Of a stretch of 17,470 nucleotides of DNA, positions 7,387 to 14,931 are shown piece by piece. The stretch spans positions 1 through 17,470 of the forward strand of contig NZBB01000049.1 of NCBI GenBank assembly GCA_002686295.1, written 5' to 3'. This DNA comes from Candidatus Woesearchaeota archaeon. GTDB lineage: Archaea; Nanobdellota; Nanobdellia; Woesearchaeales; GCA-2686295. The position numbers and the translations under genes were made by a program. The notes below the pieces were generated by a model. The model was not told the origin of the DNA and made no database searches. It saw only the letters and a program-made list of their open reading frames with translations. Positions within the stretch are counted from its first letter, which is position 1; the number at the start of each line of letters is the position of its first letter.

Positions 7387-8414
7387 AAGATACATTATAC
7401 CTTGAAACATTTGGAAAGGCATTTGTGCCTAAAAGATTCAGGTCAGAACTTAAGAATTATTTGTTCAAAGCAGGAATAAATACTGTGCCCTTTAAATTTT
7501 TTGGAGGGTTATTCTGGACTACATTAGTAATTACTTATCTAATATATTTCTCTTTCATATATGTTCCAATCTCTGAATTAAATCCTTTTGGAGTGATGAT
7601 AATAACCTTCTTGTCATGGTTCATTATTCAAAGCATCATGGCTTTCCTAGTGATAATAGGGGTTTATTTCAACCTTAACATCAAAATTTATAACAGAGTT
7701 AAAAAAATGGAAGAATCACTTCCTGACTATTTAACACTTGTATCAACTAATCTGAAAGGAGGACTATCTTTTGAGAAATCACTATGGGCTGCTATAAAGC
7801 CAGAATTTGGCATATTATCACATGAAATGACTTTGGTATCAAAAAAAGTTCTTACAGGACATGATGTAAAAGATTCACTGATGGATTTAATGCAAAAATA
7901 TGATTCTCCAGAACTTAAAAGAAGTTTAAACTTAATAATTGGAGAAGTTGAAAGTGGAGGAAAAATAGTTAATGTAATAGAAAAAGTCATTGATAATCTT
8001 AAAAAATCCTATGTTTTAAAGCAGGAAATGGCTGCTGCAACAGTCACATACACTATTTTCATGGTCGCAATAGTATTGTTTATCACACCTGCATTATTTG
8101 CTTTAGCACAACAACTGTTAAAAATCATAATTGGAGTTATGAAAACCCTATCAAGTTCAAGTAGCAGTAGTTCATCACTAATGGGAGGAGGAGGAGGAGG
8201 AGGAGGCGAAGGAATAGATCCTGAAGATTTCAAAAGGTTTTCAATATTTGCAATTAGCATAATAGCAAGCTTTTCATCAATGATAATATCAATTATAAGC
8301 AAAGGAGATGCAAGAGGAGGAATTAAGTACATACCAATATTTAACGCTGTGGCAATAACTTTATTCTTATTGTTATCAAAGGTTTTAGCAGGATTCTTTG
8401 GTACAGTAGGCTAA
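7383..8414 (+). CDS. Type II secretion F-domain platform protein 2 (TadC/FlaJ-like) with Ser/Gly loop
   Basis: 343 aa; ATG overlaps the preceding TGA (ATGA). Membrane segments are predicted at about 42-60, 72-97, 219-245, 285-305 and 317-338. The T2SSF domain is at about 110-218, with LVSTNLKGGLSFEKSLWAA and GEVESGGKIVNVIEKV as its two helix motifs. The loop between the third and fourth segments has nine serines (257-265), LeuMet, then eight glycines (268-275) and an acidic EGIDPEDF stretch. By the positive-inside rule (Lys/Arg-rich 307-315 inside), this loop is outside the cytoplasm. With the 6559 product it makes a two-subunit platform like TadB/TadC. It is the last gene of the machinery operon; the major prepilin follows from its own promoter. 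Confidence 0.9.
   Translation: MKDTLYLETFGKAFVPKRFRSELKNYLFKAGINTVPFKFFGGLFWTTLVITYLIYFSFIYVPISELNPFGVMIITFLSWFIIQSIMAFLVIIGVYFNLNIKIYNRVKKMEESLPDYLTLVSTNLKGGLSFEKSLWAAIKPEFGILSHEMTLVSKKVLTGHDVKDSLMDLMQKYDSPELKRSLNLIIGEVESGGKIVNVIEKVIDNLKKSYVLKQEMAAATVTYTIFMVAIVLFITPALFALAQQLLKIIIGVMKTLSSSSSSSSSLMGGGGGGGGEGIDPEDFKRFSIFAISIIASFSSMIISIISKGDARGGIKYIPIFNAVAITLFLLLSKVLAGFFGTVG
8184..8207 (+). repeat. GGA microsatellite encoding eight glycines
   Basis: Seven GGA codons and one GGC in a row inside the platform gene. Changes in copy number by whole codons would alter loop length without a frameshift. Confidence 0.9.
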
Positions 8415-8430
8415 AAAAACATTGATAAAC

Positions 8431-8445
8431 CGAAACTTTTAAATA
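8431..8445 (+). promoter_or_regulatory. BRE/TATA promoter of the first prepilin
   Basis: CGAAAC followed by TTTTAAATA resembles a BRE-TATA pair. The expected start near 8465 leaves a leader of about 35 nt that contains the ribosome site at 8486. Confidence 0.55.
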
Positions 8446-8485
8446 AGAAAGAGTTCAAAAACAGAGTATATAACTTTAAAAAATA

Positions 8486-8491
8486 GAGGTG
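8486..8491 (+). promoter_or_regulatory. Strong Shine-Dalgarno GAGGTG before the first prepilin
   Basis: GAGGTG matches the archaeal anti-SD core and sits 8 nt before ATG at 8500. Most machinery genes upstream lack such a site. Confidence 0.8.
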
Positions 8492-8499
8492 TATAAAAT

Positions 8500-9027
8500 A
8501 TGAATACAAATAGAAAAGGACAAGCAGCATTGGAATTCTTAACCACTTATGGTTGGGCTTTTTTAATAATACTTGTTATGATAGGAGCACTTTCATACTT
8601 TGGTGTGTTAAATCCAACAAAGTTCGTACCTGATTCTTGTACGTTTGCATCACCATTCACATGCGATGCAGCAGTAGTAAACGCAGACAACGTAGTATTA
8701 AGAATAAGAAACAACGCAGAATCTTTAGTTATCACAAGTTTTGTTGTTGAAGATACAGAAGACGGAAGTGCATTGGAAGGAATTGATGCATTAGAAGCAA
8801 CTGATTTAACTGGAAGTTGTTCACTTGATGTAGATGTAGACACAATAACTTGTGCAGCAGGATCAGTAGCAACTATTACTTTTGATGCAGATGATGCAGG
8901 TGCTGGGTTAGCTTTCACAGCTGGTCTGAAGAAAAAGTTAAAAGTTGATATTAACTACTACTACTCTCGATCAGGATCAACATTTGGTAAAAGCACTGGT
9001 GGAGACATAGTATCAACAGTACAATAA
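8500..9027 (+). CDS. Class III signal-peptide prepilin, probable major pilin
   Basis: 175 aa. The N-terminus MNTNRKG|QAALEFL is a textbook archaeal class III prepilin signal: prepilin peptidase would cut after Gly7, leaving Gln8 as the mature first residue and Glu12 at position +5. The hydrophobic assembly helix covers about 9-36. The ectodomain is acidic, rich in Ala/Thr/Val/Asp, with cysteines at 47, 55, 107 and 118, probably two disulfides. It has its own promoter, a strong ribosome site and a T-rich terminator after it, so it is likely a separate, strongly expressed transcript; I infer that it is the major subunit. The first two cysteines, eight residues apart and just after the helix, recur in the two following prepilins. 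Confidence 0.92.
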   Translation: MNTNRKGQAALEFLTTYGWAFLIILVMIGALSYFGVLNPTKFVPDSCTFASPFTCDAAVVNADNVVLRIRNNAESLVITSFVVEDTEDGSALEGIDALEATDLTGSCSLDVDVDTITCAAGSVATITFDADDAGAGLAFTAGLKKKLKVDINYYYSRSGSTFGKSTGGDIVSTVQ

Positions 9028-9044
9028 TAAAGACTTTTAACATA

Positions 9045-9077
9045 ATTTTTTTTATTATTTTATTTTTTTACTTTTTC
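9045..9077 (+). terminator. T-rich intrinsic terminator after the first prepilin
   Basis: A run of T tracts (eight, then four, seven and five T) with hardly any other base but A lies 18-50 bp after the stop, without a hairpin. Archaeal termination uses such U-rich tracts. Confidence 0.65.
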
Positions 9078-9087
9078 TAATCACAAA

Positions 9088-9098
9088 CTTTAAATAAT
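9088..9098 (+). promoter_or_regulatory. TATA box of the second prepilin
   Basis: CTTTAAATAAT lies about 40-50 bp before the start at 9138, leaving a leader of about 20 nt that carries GGGAGAGGTG. Confidence 0.5.
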
Positions 9099-9122
9099 AA
9101 GCTAAGCATTAATTCTAATAAA

Positions 9123-9132
9123 GGGAGAGGTG
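9123..9132 (+). promoter_or_regulatory. Shine-Dalgarno GGGAGAGGTG fixing a TTG start
   Basis: The ribosome site ends 5 nt before the TTG at 9138. An ATG at 9134, only 1 nt after the site, opens a five-codon out-of-frame ORF and is too close to be favoured. Confidence 0.7.
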
Positions 9133-9137
9133 TATGA

Positions 9138-9701
9138 TTGAAAAGTTCTAGTAGAAAGAGTGGACAAGCAGCATTAGAATTCTTAGTTACATATGGATGG
9201 GTGATGATGACTGTACTTATAATGACTGGAGCATTAATATATTTCGATGTTTTAAATCCTGAAAACTACTTGCCGGAAGAATGCATATTCGGACAAAACA
9301 TAATATGCGATGATTGGAGCATAGAAAAAACCACTGGCTCAACATTTGAGATGAATCTAAAGCTGAAGAACAACCTTGAAAAACCAATTATCCCAGTCAA
9401 TATCACGATGTATGACAGAGATAATATGAAAATAGCTGTTTGCAACGAATTTAATATTTACTGCCCTTTCAACAGCGAAGGAACAGCTAATTGGACAAGC
9501 ACAAATGGAGGCATAAGCTGGATTCCTTCAGGTAACCCTTCATGGAGAAATGGAAAGAGTTGTCGTTTAGAAGCAAAATGCGAAAAAGCACTTATATCAG
9601 GCTTTAAAGAAACATTAAGAGTTGACTTTGCTTTCAGAAGACAAAGTGGCTCAACAAATCATTTAATTAACGGAAAAGTGTTCTCAAAAATATCAAAATG
9701 A
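9138..9701 (+). CDS. Class III prepilin with six-cysteine ectodomain, TTG start
   Basis: 187 aa. No in-frame ATG exists before the signal peptide, so TTG at 9138 is the only start that keeps the class III signal MKSSSRKSG|QAALEFL (cut after Gly9, Glu14 at +5). The hydrophobic helix runs to about residue 37. Cysteines are at 49, 57, 102, 109, 142 and 148; the same six, with nearly identical spacing, are in the next prepilin. The Trp-containing segment 119-137 and the ending SGSTNHLINGKVFSK are also shared in part with the next protein. It overlaps that gene by an ATGA junction, so the two are coupled and probably made in matched amounts. Likely minor pilin. Confidence 0.9.
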   Translation: MKSSSRKSGQAALEFLVTYGWVMMTVLIMTGALIYFDVLNPENYLPEECIFGQNIICDDWSIEKTTGSTFEMNLKLKNNLEKPIIPVNITMYDRDNMKIAVCNEFNIYCPFNSEGTANWTSTNGGISWIPSGNPSWRNGKSCRLEAKCEKALISGFKETLRVDFAFRRQSGSTNHLINGKVFSKISK

Positions 9702-10642
9702 ATAATTCTAAAGCTCAGGCAAGCATTGAATATCTTACAAGTTATGCATGGGCATTTTTCATGACAATAATGTTTGTTGGAGTATTGTTTTACTTTGACA
9801 TTTTTAACACACAGAAATACAGTGCTCAATACTGCAGTTTTGATGCTAATTTTTTCTGCGGAGATTATACTGTTCAGAAAAGAGACATGGAACTCTTTGA
9901 TGCAAGAATAACATTACAGAACAACATGGATAAAGAAATACTCTTAGAAGCAATAAAACTAACAGATGATGATGAACAAGAGATATTATGTGATTATGTA
10001 AGTATTTTTTGTCCTTTAACAAATGAAGAATCATTTGGTTTTGCAGCACCAAGCAATTCAGAATTCATCAAGGATTTAGACAAATCATGGGGGCCAACAA
10101 GGATGTGTGGTGTTTTCTTTGAGAATTGTAGTCAAACACTTCCTTTAGATTACAAGCAAAAAGTTAATTTTAACATCACATTCAGAGGAGTTGAAGGCTC
10201 AACAATTCATACTTCAAAAGGAATGTTGTATGCAAATGTAGGAGAACTAAGCGAAGGAATAATAGGAACAGGAGAATGTGATATTGCATCATTTGATTAT
10301 AATAGCAACTTATTGATACAGGATAATACAGGAGAAAACCTTTTAATGGTGGATGGAAATGGAATGGTATTAATAACTGGAGTTTTATTTGAAGAAGAAA
10401 ACACAGGATATGACGCTAATGATTTTAAAATAGAAATTGGCGGAATAGTAGTTGCATGGGTTTCAAACCCAGGAGGAGACTTATATTTAAAAGGAATACT
10501 TGAAGAAAACACTATCGAAGAACCATCTGTTGTGGTGAAAGAGTTCATAGTCCAAAACTCAGTCGACGAAACAGCTGTTTTTTTTGATGAAGATGGAAAT
10601 CTTTTTATTAAAAGATGTTTAAAAAGCGTAGAGGTGATTTAA
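9698..10642 (+). CDS. Class III prepilin with a C-terminal repeat extension (possible tip adhesin)
   Basis: 314 aa. The signal MNNSKA|QASIEYL is a class III variant with Ala instead of Gly before the cut and Glu11 at +5. The assembly helix covers about 15-36. Residues 37-185 match the second prepilin in layout with cysteines at 46, 54, 98, 105, 137 and 144. From about 195 there is an extra domain of about 120 residues, absent from the other two prepilins, built of at least three beta-like units at 211-233, 248-270 and 289-311. Each has an aliphatic strand, a turn with Gly, then a GxLxIxGxL-type strand (MVLITGVL, DLYLKGIL, NLFIKRCL). Such repeats resemble shaft repeats of fibre proteins. The next gene encodes a secreted GIGT-repeat protein. 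I infer a capping or adhesive pilin. Confidence 0.87.
   Translation: MNNSKAQASIEYLTSYAWAFFMTIMFVGVLFYFDIFNTQKYSAQYCSFDANFFCGDYTVQKRDMELFDARITLQNNMDKEILLEAIKLTDDDEQEILCDYVSIFCPLTNEESFGFAAPSNSEFIKDLDKSWGPTRMCGVFFENCSQTLPLDYKQKVNFNITFRGVEGSTIHTSKGMLYANVGELSEGIIGTGECDIASFDYNSNLLIQDNTGENLLMVDGNGMVLITGVLFEEENTGYDANDFKIEIGGIVVAWVSNPGGDLYLKGILEENTIEEPSVVVKEFIVQNSVDETAVFFDEDGNLFIKRCLKSVEVI
10631..10638 (+). promoter_or_regulatory. Shine-Dalgarno GAGGTGAT deciding the adhesin start
   Basis: A perfect anti-SD match inside the last codons of the prepilin gene, 6 nt before ATG at 10645. It selects that ATG over one at 10615. Confidence 0.85.
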
Positions 10643-10644
10643 AA

Positions 10645-11775
10645 ATGAAAAAACTATTGTTTGCAATAATAATGTTATTAACTATAAATATTGCTTTAGC
10701 ACAAGATTCTGACTGGATTGTTAACAGCAACTATTTGTATCCTTATAGTATAGATTACTACATTGGAATTGGCACCCAAACCCCAGGTGAAAAACTAACT
10801 GTTCTTGGAGGAAATGTCAGTATAGAAAAAGAGATAATAAATTATAGACATACATCAGATGAAATTTGTTATGTATTAGGAGGTTATGGATCATTATCTG
10901 TTTGTAGTTGTGATAATATAGCTAATGATCAAGATTGTGCAAATCCATTTGAAGACGGAAATGAAGAAGGGTGTTATGATAGAGCATACACTTATTGTAG
11001 TGGTGGAGAAGGATGGATTTTTAACTCCACACCAATAATAGAAGGCGGTTCCTTATCTGTTGAAGAGAAAGTTCAAGCAAAAGAGTTATGCGATGAAACC
11101 GGTAGTAACTGTAGAGATTTAAGTGATGATTGGCCTTCCAGTAGTTCTTTATACGAGCTAGACAATCCAAACAGCGGTATTTCTCCAGACTTATACGTTG
11201 ATGACCTCGGCAACACAAAAAGCGATAGTGGCCAAATTTGCGACCTAAATGGGTGTATTGGAGATATGGCTAATAATTGGAGCACAAACGGTGCAAACCT
11301 GTTTTATAATCTTGGATTAATAGGAATTGGTACAAATAATCCTAACGCAGAATTACATTTAGCAAATGCAGTTGGAGCTGTTTTAAAACTTGAAAGAAAA
11401 GAAGATGAGCCAGGAAATAATGAATTTATTGGAGGAATTGAATTCATAGGTTTGGATGATGATAGTGAACGCCAAACAATTACAGGAATAAAAAGTTATA
11501 CAACATATGATTTTAGTGATAGCACAGGAGGAGAACTATTGTTTTATACAAGAAAAAATACTGATTCAGACATTCAAAAAAGAATGACAATTGATGAAGA
11601 AGGAAAAGTCGGCATTGGAACTGAACCAACTGAAGCACTGGATGTTAGTGGAAACACAAAAATATCAGGTTCTTTAAACGCTAACAAATTAACTATTGAT
11701 GGAACAACTATTGACTTCAACAACGGTGCACAGATAATAGCAAACGGAGGAGACTTCATCATAAAGCTACCATGA
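10645..11775 (+). CDS. Secreted GIGT-repeat adhesin/fibre-like protein
   Basis: 376 aa from ATG at 10645; an earlier in-frame ATG at 10615 would bury the signal peptide and overlap the prepilin by 28 bp. The signal MKKLLFAIIMLLTINIALA is classic Sec type with cleavage near residue 19. Three GIGT motifs occur at 41-44, 227-230 and 323-326, each followed by a Pro-containing turn and a strand such as EKLTVLGG, AELHLA and EALDVSGN. This is the strand-turn pattern known from phage tail fibres and bacterial surface fibres. Between them are two CDxxGxxCxD-like motifs (149-158 and 199-207) and a Cys-rich insert (75-118). It lies 2 bases after the extended prepilin and is probably translated with it. 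A pilus-associated or surface-bound adhesin is the best guess. No S74 peptidase end was seen. Confidence 0.85.
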   Translation: MKKLLFAIIMLLTINIALAQDSDWIVNSNYLYPYSIDYYIGIGTQTPGEKLTVLGGNVSIEKEIINYRHTSDEICYVLGGYGSLSVCSCDNIANDQDCANPFEDGNEEGCYDRAYTYCSGGEGWIFNSTPIIEGGSLSVEEKVQAKELCDETGSNCRDLSDDWPSSSSLYELDNPNSGISPDLYVDDLGNTKSDSGQICDLNGCIGDMANNWSTNGANLFYNLGLIGIGTNNPNAELHLANAVGAVLKLERKEDEPGNNEFIGGIEFIGLDDDSERQTITGIKSYTTYDFSDSTGGELLFYTRKNTDSDIQKRMTIDEEGKVGIGTEPTEALDVSGNTKISGSLNANKLTIDGTTIDFNNGAQIIANGGDFIIKLP

Positions 11776-11785
11776 AAATCGTAAA

Positions 11786-11796
11786 CTTTTTAAATA
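11786..11796 (+). promoter_or_regulatory. TATA box of psmB
   Basis: CTTTTTAAATA precedes psmB by about 45 bp, leaving a leader of about 25 nt that contains AGGTG at 11826-11830, 7 nt before the ATG. Confidence 0.6.
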
Positions 11797-11837
11797 AACA
11801 ATTATTTACTGAAATTGAATTCTTTAGGTGTTACTAA

Positions 11838-12464
11838 ATGGATGATATTTTAAAAACAGGCACAACAACTGTCGGAATTGTTTGTAAAGACTGCATAATA
11901 TTAGGAGCAGATAAAAGAGCTACAAGTGGGCATTTCATAGCAAACAAAAACGTTAACAAAGTTTTACCTATAAACAATCAGATGATGGTCACAACTGCAG
12001 GAACAGTTTCTGACATTCAATTGATGGTTAAACTAATAAAAGCAGAGCTTAAACTAAAAGAGATAAGAACTAATAAAACAACAACAGTAAAAGAAGGAGC
12101 AAACCTGCTTGCAGGAATGGTTTATGCAAACATAAGAAAAATGTCATTAATACCAGGCATCAGCCATTTCTTAGTTGGAGGTTTTGACTCTAAAAAAAGT
12201 TTATACGACTTATACCCTGATGGCTCAATAGCTGAAATTAATGATTTTGTATCAAGCGGCTCAGGAAGTGTAATGGCTTATGGAGTACTTGAAGCAAACT
12301 ATAAAAAAGATATGAAAGAAAAAGAAGGCGTAGAATTAATGATTAAAGCCTTAAACTCAGCCATACAAAGAGATGCTGCTTCAGGCGAAGGAATAGATGT
12401 CTTTGTTATTGATAAGAAAGGAGTTAAGAAATCTTTACAAAAAATAATTAATACAAGGTTGTGA
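11838..12464 (+). CDS. psmB: 20S proteasome beta subunit
   Basis: 208 aa. This is the catalytic subunit of the archaeal proteasome, an N-terminal nucleophile threonine protease. The short propeptide MDDILKTG is cut before Thr9; the mature TTTVG start is diagnostic. In mature numbering D17 (GADKRA) and K33 (NVNK) are present, and GSGS (about full-length 142-145) matches the conserved serine region. Length is typical. The gene has its own TATA box and ribosome site and is followed 16 bp later by aCPSF1, a neighbourhood seen in many archaea. It lies downstream of the pilus locus but is not functionally tied to it. No proteasome alpha gene is in the window. Confidence 0.97.
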   Translation: MDDILKTGTTTVGIVCKDCIILGADKRATSGHFIANKNVNKVLPINNQMMVTTAGTVSDIQLMVKLIKAELKLKEIRTNKTTTVKEGANLLAGMVYANIRKMSLIPGISHFLVGGFDSKKSLYDLYPDGSIAEINDFVSSGSGSVMAYGVLEANYKKDMKEKEGVELMIKALNSAIQRDAASGEGIDVFVIDKKGVKKSLQKIINTRL

Positions 12465-12480
12465 ATTCTTTACAATTAAA

Positions 12481-14370
12481 ATGTCCGATATTCTAAAAGA
12501 AATATTAAAGGACTTGCCAGCAAACAAAATAAGTGACGCAAGTTTTGAAGGAGCAAACATAGTCCTATATACAAAGGATGAAGATTTCTTCCTAAATGAC
12601 AAAGGAATAGTTAAAAAAATAGTCAATAAGATAAAAAAGAGAATTGAACTAAGACCAGACCCTACACTTTGCTTAGAATTAGAGAAAGCAGAAAAGAAAA
12701 TTCGTTCTATAATAGACAAAACAGCCGGTATTGACAAAATAACCTTTGACCCACAAAGATCTGTTGTAATAATAGAAGTTGAAAAACCAGGAACAACCAT
12801 TGGCAAAAAAGGAGAATTACTGCAAAAAATAAAAGCAGAAACATTTTGGATTCCAATAGTTAGAAGAAAACCAGCCATTAGAAATCAACTAATAGAGAAT
12901 ATTCGATCAGTATTATACAAGAACTCTGATTACAGAAAGAAATTTCTTCACAAAACAGGAGAAAGAATCTACAATGGTTGGTTAAGAGGAAAAAAAGATG
13001 AATGGGTTAGAATAACACCCCTTGGAGGCTCTAGACAGGTTGGTAGATCATGCATATTGTTACAAACTCCAGAATCAAGAGTATTACTTGATTGTGGAGT
13101 AGATGTTGCTTCTGAGAAACAACCATATCCACATTTAGAAGCTCCAGAATTTGATATTAAAGAACTTGATGCAATAATCTTATCACACTCACACATAGAT
13201 CATTCAGGACTGATACCTTTAATCTACAAATATGGTTTTAGAGGACCTGTTTACTGTACAAGACCAACAAGAGATGTTTCAGCATTATTACAACTTGACT
13301 TAATAAAAATACAGCGAGGAAACGACGGAGAACCAATATACACAAGTGAAGATGTAAAAGAAATGGTTAAGCACACAATAAGTCTTGAATATGGAGAAGT
13401 AACAGATGTAACCCCTGATTTAAGAATAACACTTTACAATGCAGGACATATATTAGGAAGCGCCATGATTCATATTCATATTGGAAATGGACTTCATAAC
13501 TTCTTATACACTGGAGATTTGAAATATGCAAAAACAAATCTTTTAAGTCCAGCAAACACATATTTTCCAAGACTAGAAACACTTATGATAGAAAGCACTT
13601 ATGGAGCGAGAGAAGCTGTTATGACAAATCCAAAAGAACAAGACAAAACATTAGGGGAAATGATAACCAACACTATAAAAAGAGGTGGAAAAGTATTAAT
13701 GCCAGTTCTTGGTTCTGGAAGAGCTCAAGAAATAATTGTTCTAATAGAACGAATGATAAGAACTGGAACTATAGAAGAAATACCTATATACATTGACGGA
13801 CTTGTATGGGATATAACTGCAATTCACACTGCATATCCTGAATTTCTAAATAACACTATCAGAGAACAAATATTTCACAAAGATAACAACCCATTCATAC
13901 AAGACAATATTAAAAGAATAGGAAGTGCAAAAGAGAGAAAAGAATTATTAGATTATAAAGGCCCATGTGTTATACTAGCAACATCAGGAATGCTTGTTGG
14001 AGGACCATCAGTTGAATACCTAAAACAATTAGGAAATAATAAAAAAAATTCGTTAATATTCACCTGCTATCAAGGACAAGGAAGTCTTGGAAGAATTATA
14101 CAAAGAGGTGTAAAAGAAATTAGTTTCAAAAATGGTTCAAAAAATGAAGTTACACAGATAAACTTAGAAGTTCATAAACTTGAGATAACAGGTCATTCTG
14201 ATAGGAGAGAACTGATGAATTTTGTCGGCAAATGCAACCCAAGAGCAAGAAAAGTAATTGTTAACCATGGAGAAAGTAGTCGTTGTCTTGACCTTGCAAG
14301 ATCAATCCATAAAACTTATAGGATTGAAACAATAGCACCAAAAAACCTTGAATCTGTAAGATTAGTATAG
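12481..14370 (+). CDS. fttA: aCPSF1/FttA, KH-domain beta-CASP ribonuclease (transcription termination factor)
   Basis: 629 aa, normal length for the family. N-terminal KH-like domain at about 1-70; second KH at about 71-145 with GKKG at 108-111; then a metallo-beta-lactamase core and inserted beta-CASP domain. Metal ligands: HSHIDH at 236-241, H323 (AGHILGS), D346 (YTGDL). Beta-CASP residues: E371 (IESTYG), the GSGRAQE loop (411-417), H572 (TGHSD) and H596 (VNHGE). Every key residue is present, so it should be an active endonuclease. Family knowledge: FttA cleaves nascent RNA at U-rich sites and ends transcription in archaea, and also trims RNA 5' to 3'. The gene is 16 bp behind psmB and probably co-transcribed. 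Confidence 0.97.
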   Translation: MSDILKEILKDLPANKISDASFEGANIVLYTKDEDFFLNDKGIVKKIVNKIKKRIELRPDPTLCLELEKAEKKIRSIIDKTAGIDKITFDPQRSVVIIEVEKPGTTIGKKGELLQKIKAETFWIPIVRRKPAIRNQLIENIRSVLYKNSDYRKKFLHKTGERIYNGWLRGKKDEWVRITPLGGSRQVGRSCILLQTPESRVLLDCGVDVASEKQPYPHLEAPEFDIKELDAIILSHSHIDHSGLIPLIYKYGFRGPVYCTRPTRDVSALLQLDLIKIQRGNDGEPIYTSEDVKEMVKHTISLEYGEVTDVTPDLRITLYNAGHILGSAMIHIHIGNGLHNFLYTGDLKYAKTNLLSPANTYFPRLETLMIESTYGAREAVMTNPKEQDKTLGEMITNTIKRGGKVLMPVLGSGRAQEIIVLIERMIRTGTIEEIPIYIDGLVWDITAIHTAYPEFLNNTIREQIFHKDNNPFIQDNIKRIGSAKERKELLDYKGPCVILATSGMLVGGPSVEYLKQLGNNKKNSLIFTCYQGQGSLGRIIQRGVKEISFKNGSKNEVTQINLEVHKLEITGHSDRRELMNFVGKCNPRARKVIVNHGESSRCLDLARSIHKTYRIETIAPKNLESVRLV

Positions 14371-14375
14371 TAAAA

Positions 14376-14384
14376 TTTATATAA
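14376..14384 (+). promoter_or_regulatory. TATA box for the 14407 gene pair
   Basis: TTTATATAA about 25-30 bp before ATG at 14407 predicts a leaderless transcript; no Shine-Dalgarno is seen. Confidence 0.65.
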
Positions 14385-14406
14385 ACCTCTTTCTATAAAT
14401 AAAAAT

Positions 14407-14931
14407 ATGCTACCAATAAGAAAACAGTTCACCGTAGGACATACATTTATCAAGTATAAAGGAAACTATGACTTTGATGGATTATACAAACTCGTAACAA
14501 ACTGGATTACAAAACGAAGATATGAATTACAAGAAAAAAAATACAGAGACAAAACTGACAATATAATGGGAAATGAGGTTGAGATAGACCTAACAGGAGA
14601 GAAGAAAGAAACTCCCTTTGTAAGACTATGGATATATGTATCTTTTCACATGTGGGATTACAAGGAAAAAGAAGGAAAATTGCACGGAGAAACTAAGAAT
14701 TTTACAGGAGGAAGAATAACTATTGATATAGAGACAAAAGTTGAACTTGACTGGCAAGGAAAATTTAAAGGTAGTAAAGCAAAAAAATTGCTTGGAAAAT
14801 TATATGTCTGGATAATGAAAAAAGAGTTCGAAGTAAAAAATATTGATGCACAAGAATATGAAGCATTAAAATTGGAACAAGAAGTAAAAAAGTTTTTAAA
14901 GATGGAAACCGATACACACGCATATGGCTGA
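14407..14931 (+). CDS. Unknown cytoplasmic protein A of an overlapping pair
   Basis: 174 aa, no signal peptide or membrane segment. The N-terminal part has a YKGNYDFDGLYKLVTNWI motif and a charged segment to about 70. The middle (about 75-125) looks beta-rich with WIYVSFHMWDYKEKEG and the GGRITIDIETKVELDW strand. The C-terminus is helical (KLYVWIMKKEFE onward). It overlaps the next gene by 8 bp, and the two share the same order of parts, so they appear to be distant paralogues and may form a heteromer. I do not recognise the family. The start is supported by the TATA box at 14376. Confidence 0.8.
   Translation: MLPIRKQFTVGHTFIKYKGNYDFDGLYKLVTNWITKRRYELQEKKYRDKTDNIMGNEVEIDLTGEKKETPFVRLWIYVSFHMWDYKEKEGKLHGETKNFTGGRITIDIETKVELDWQGKFKGSKAKKLLGKLYVWIMKKEFEVKNIDAQEYEALKLEQEVKKFLKMETDTHAYG

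Noticed and set aside
10615..10644. Upstream ATG for the adhesin gene
   Set aside because: It adds a basic FKKRRGDLK stretch ahead of a perfect signal peptide and ignores the GAGGTGAT ribosome site before ATG at 10645.
12435..12878. Minus-strand 147-aa ORF over the psmB/FttA junction
   Set aside because: It lies opposite two well-supported genes, and has no promoter or recognisable domain.
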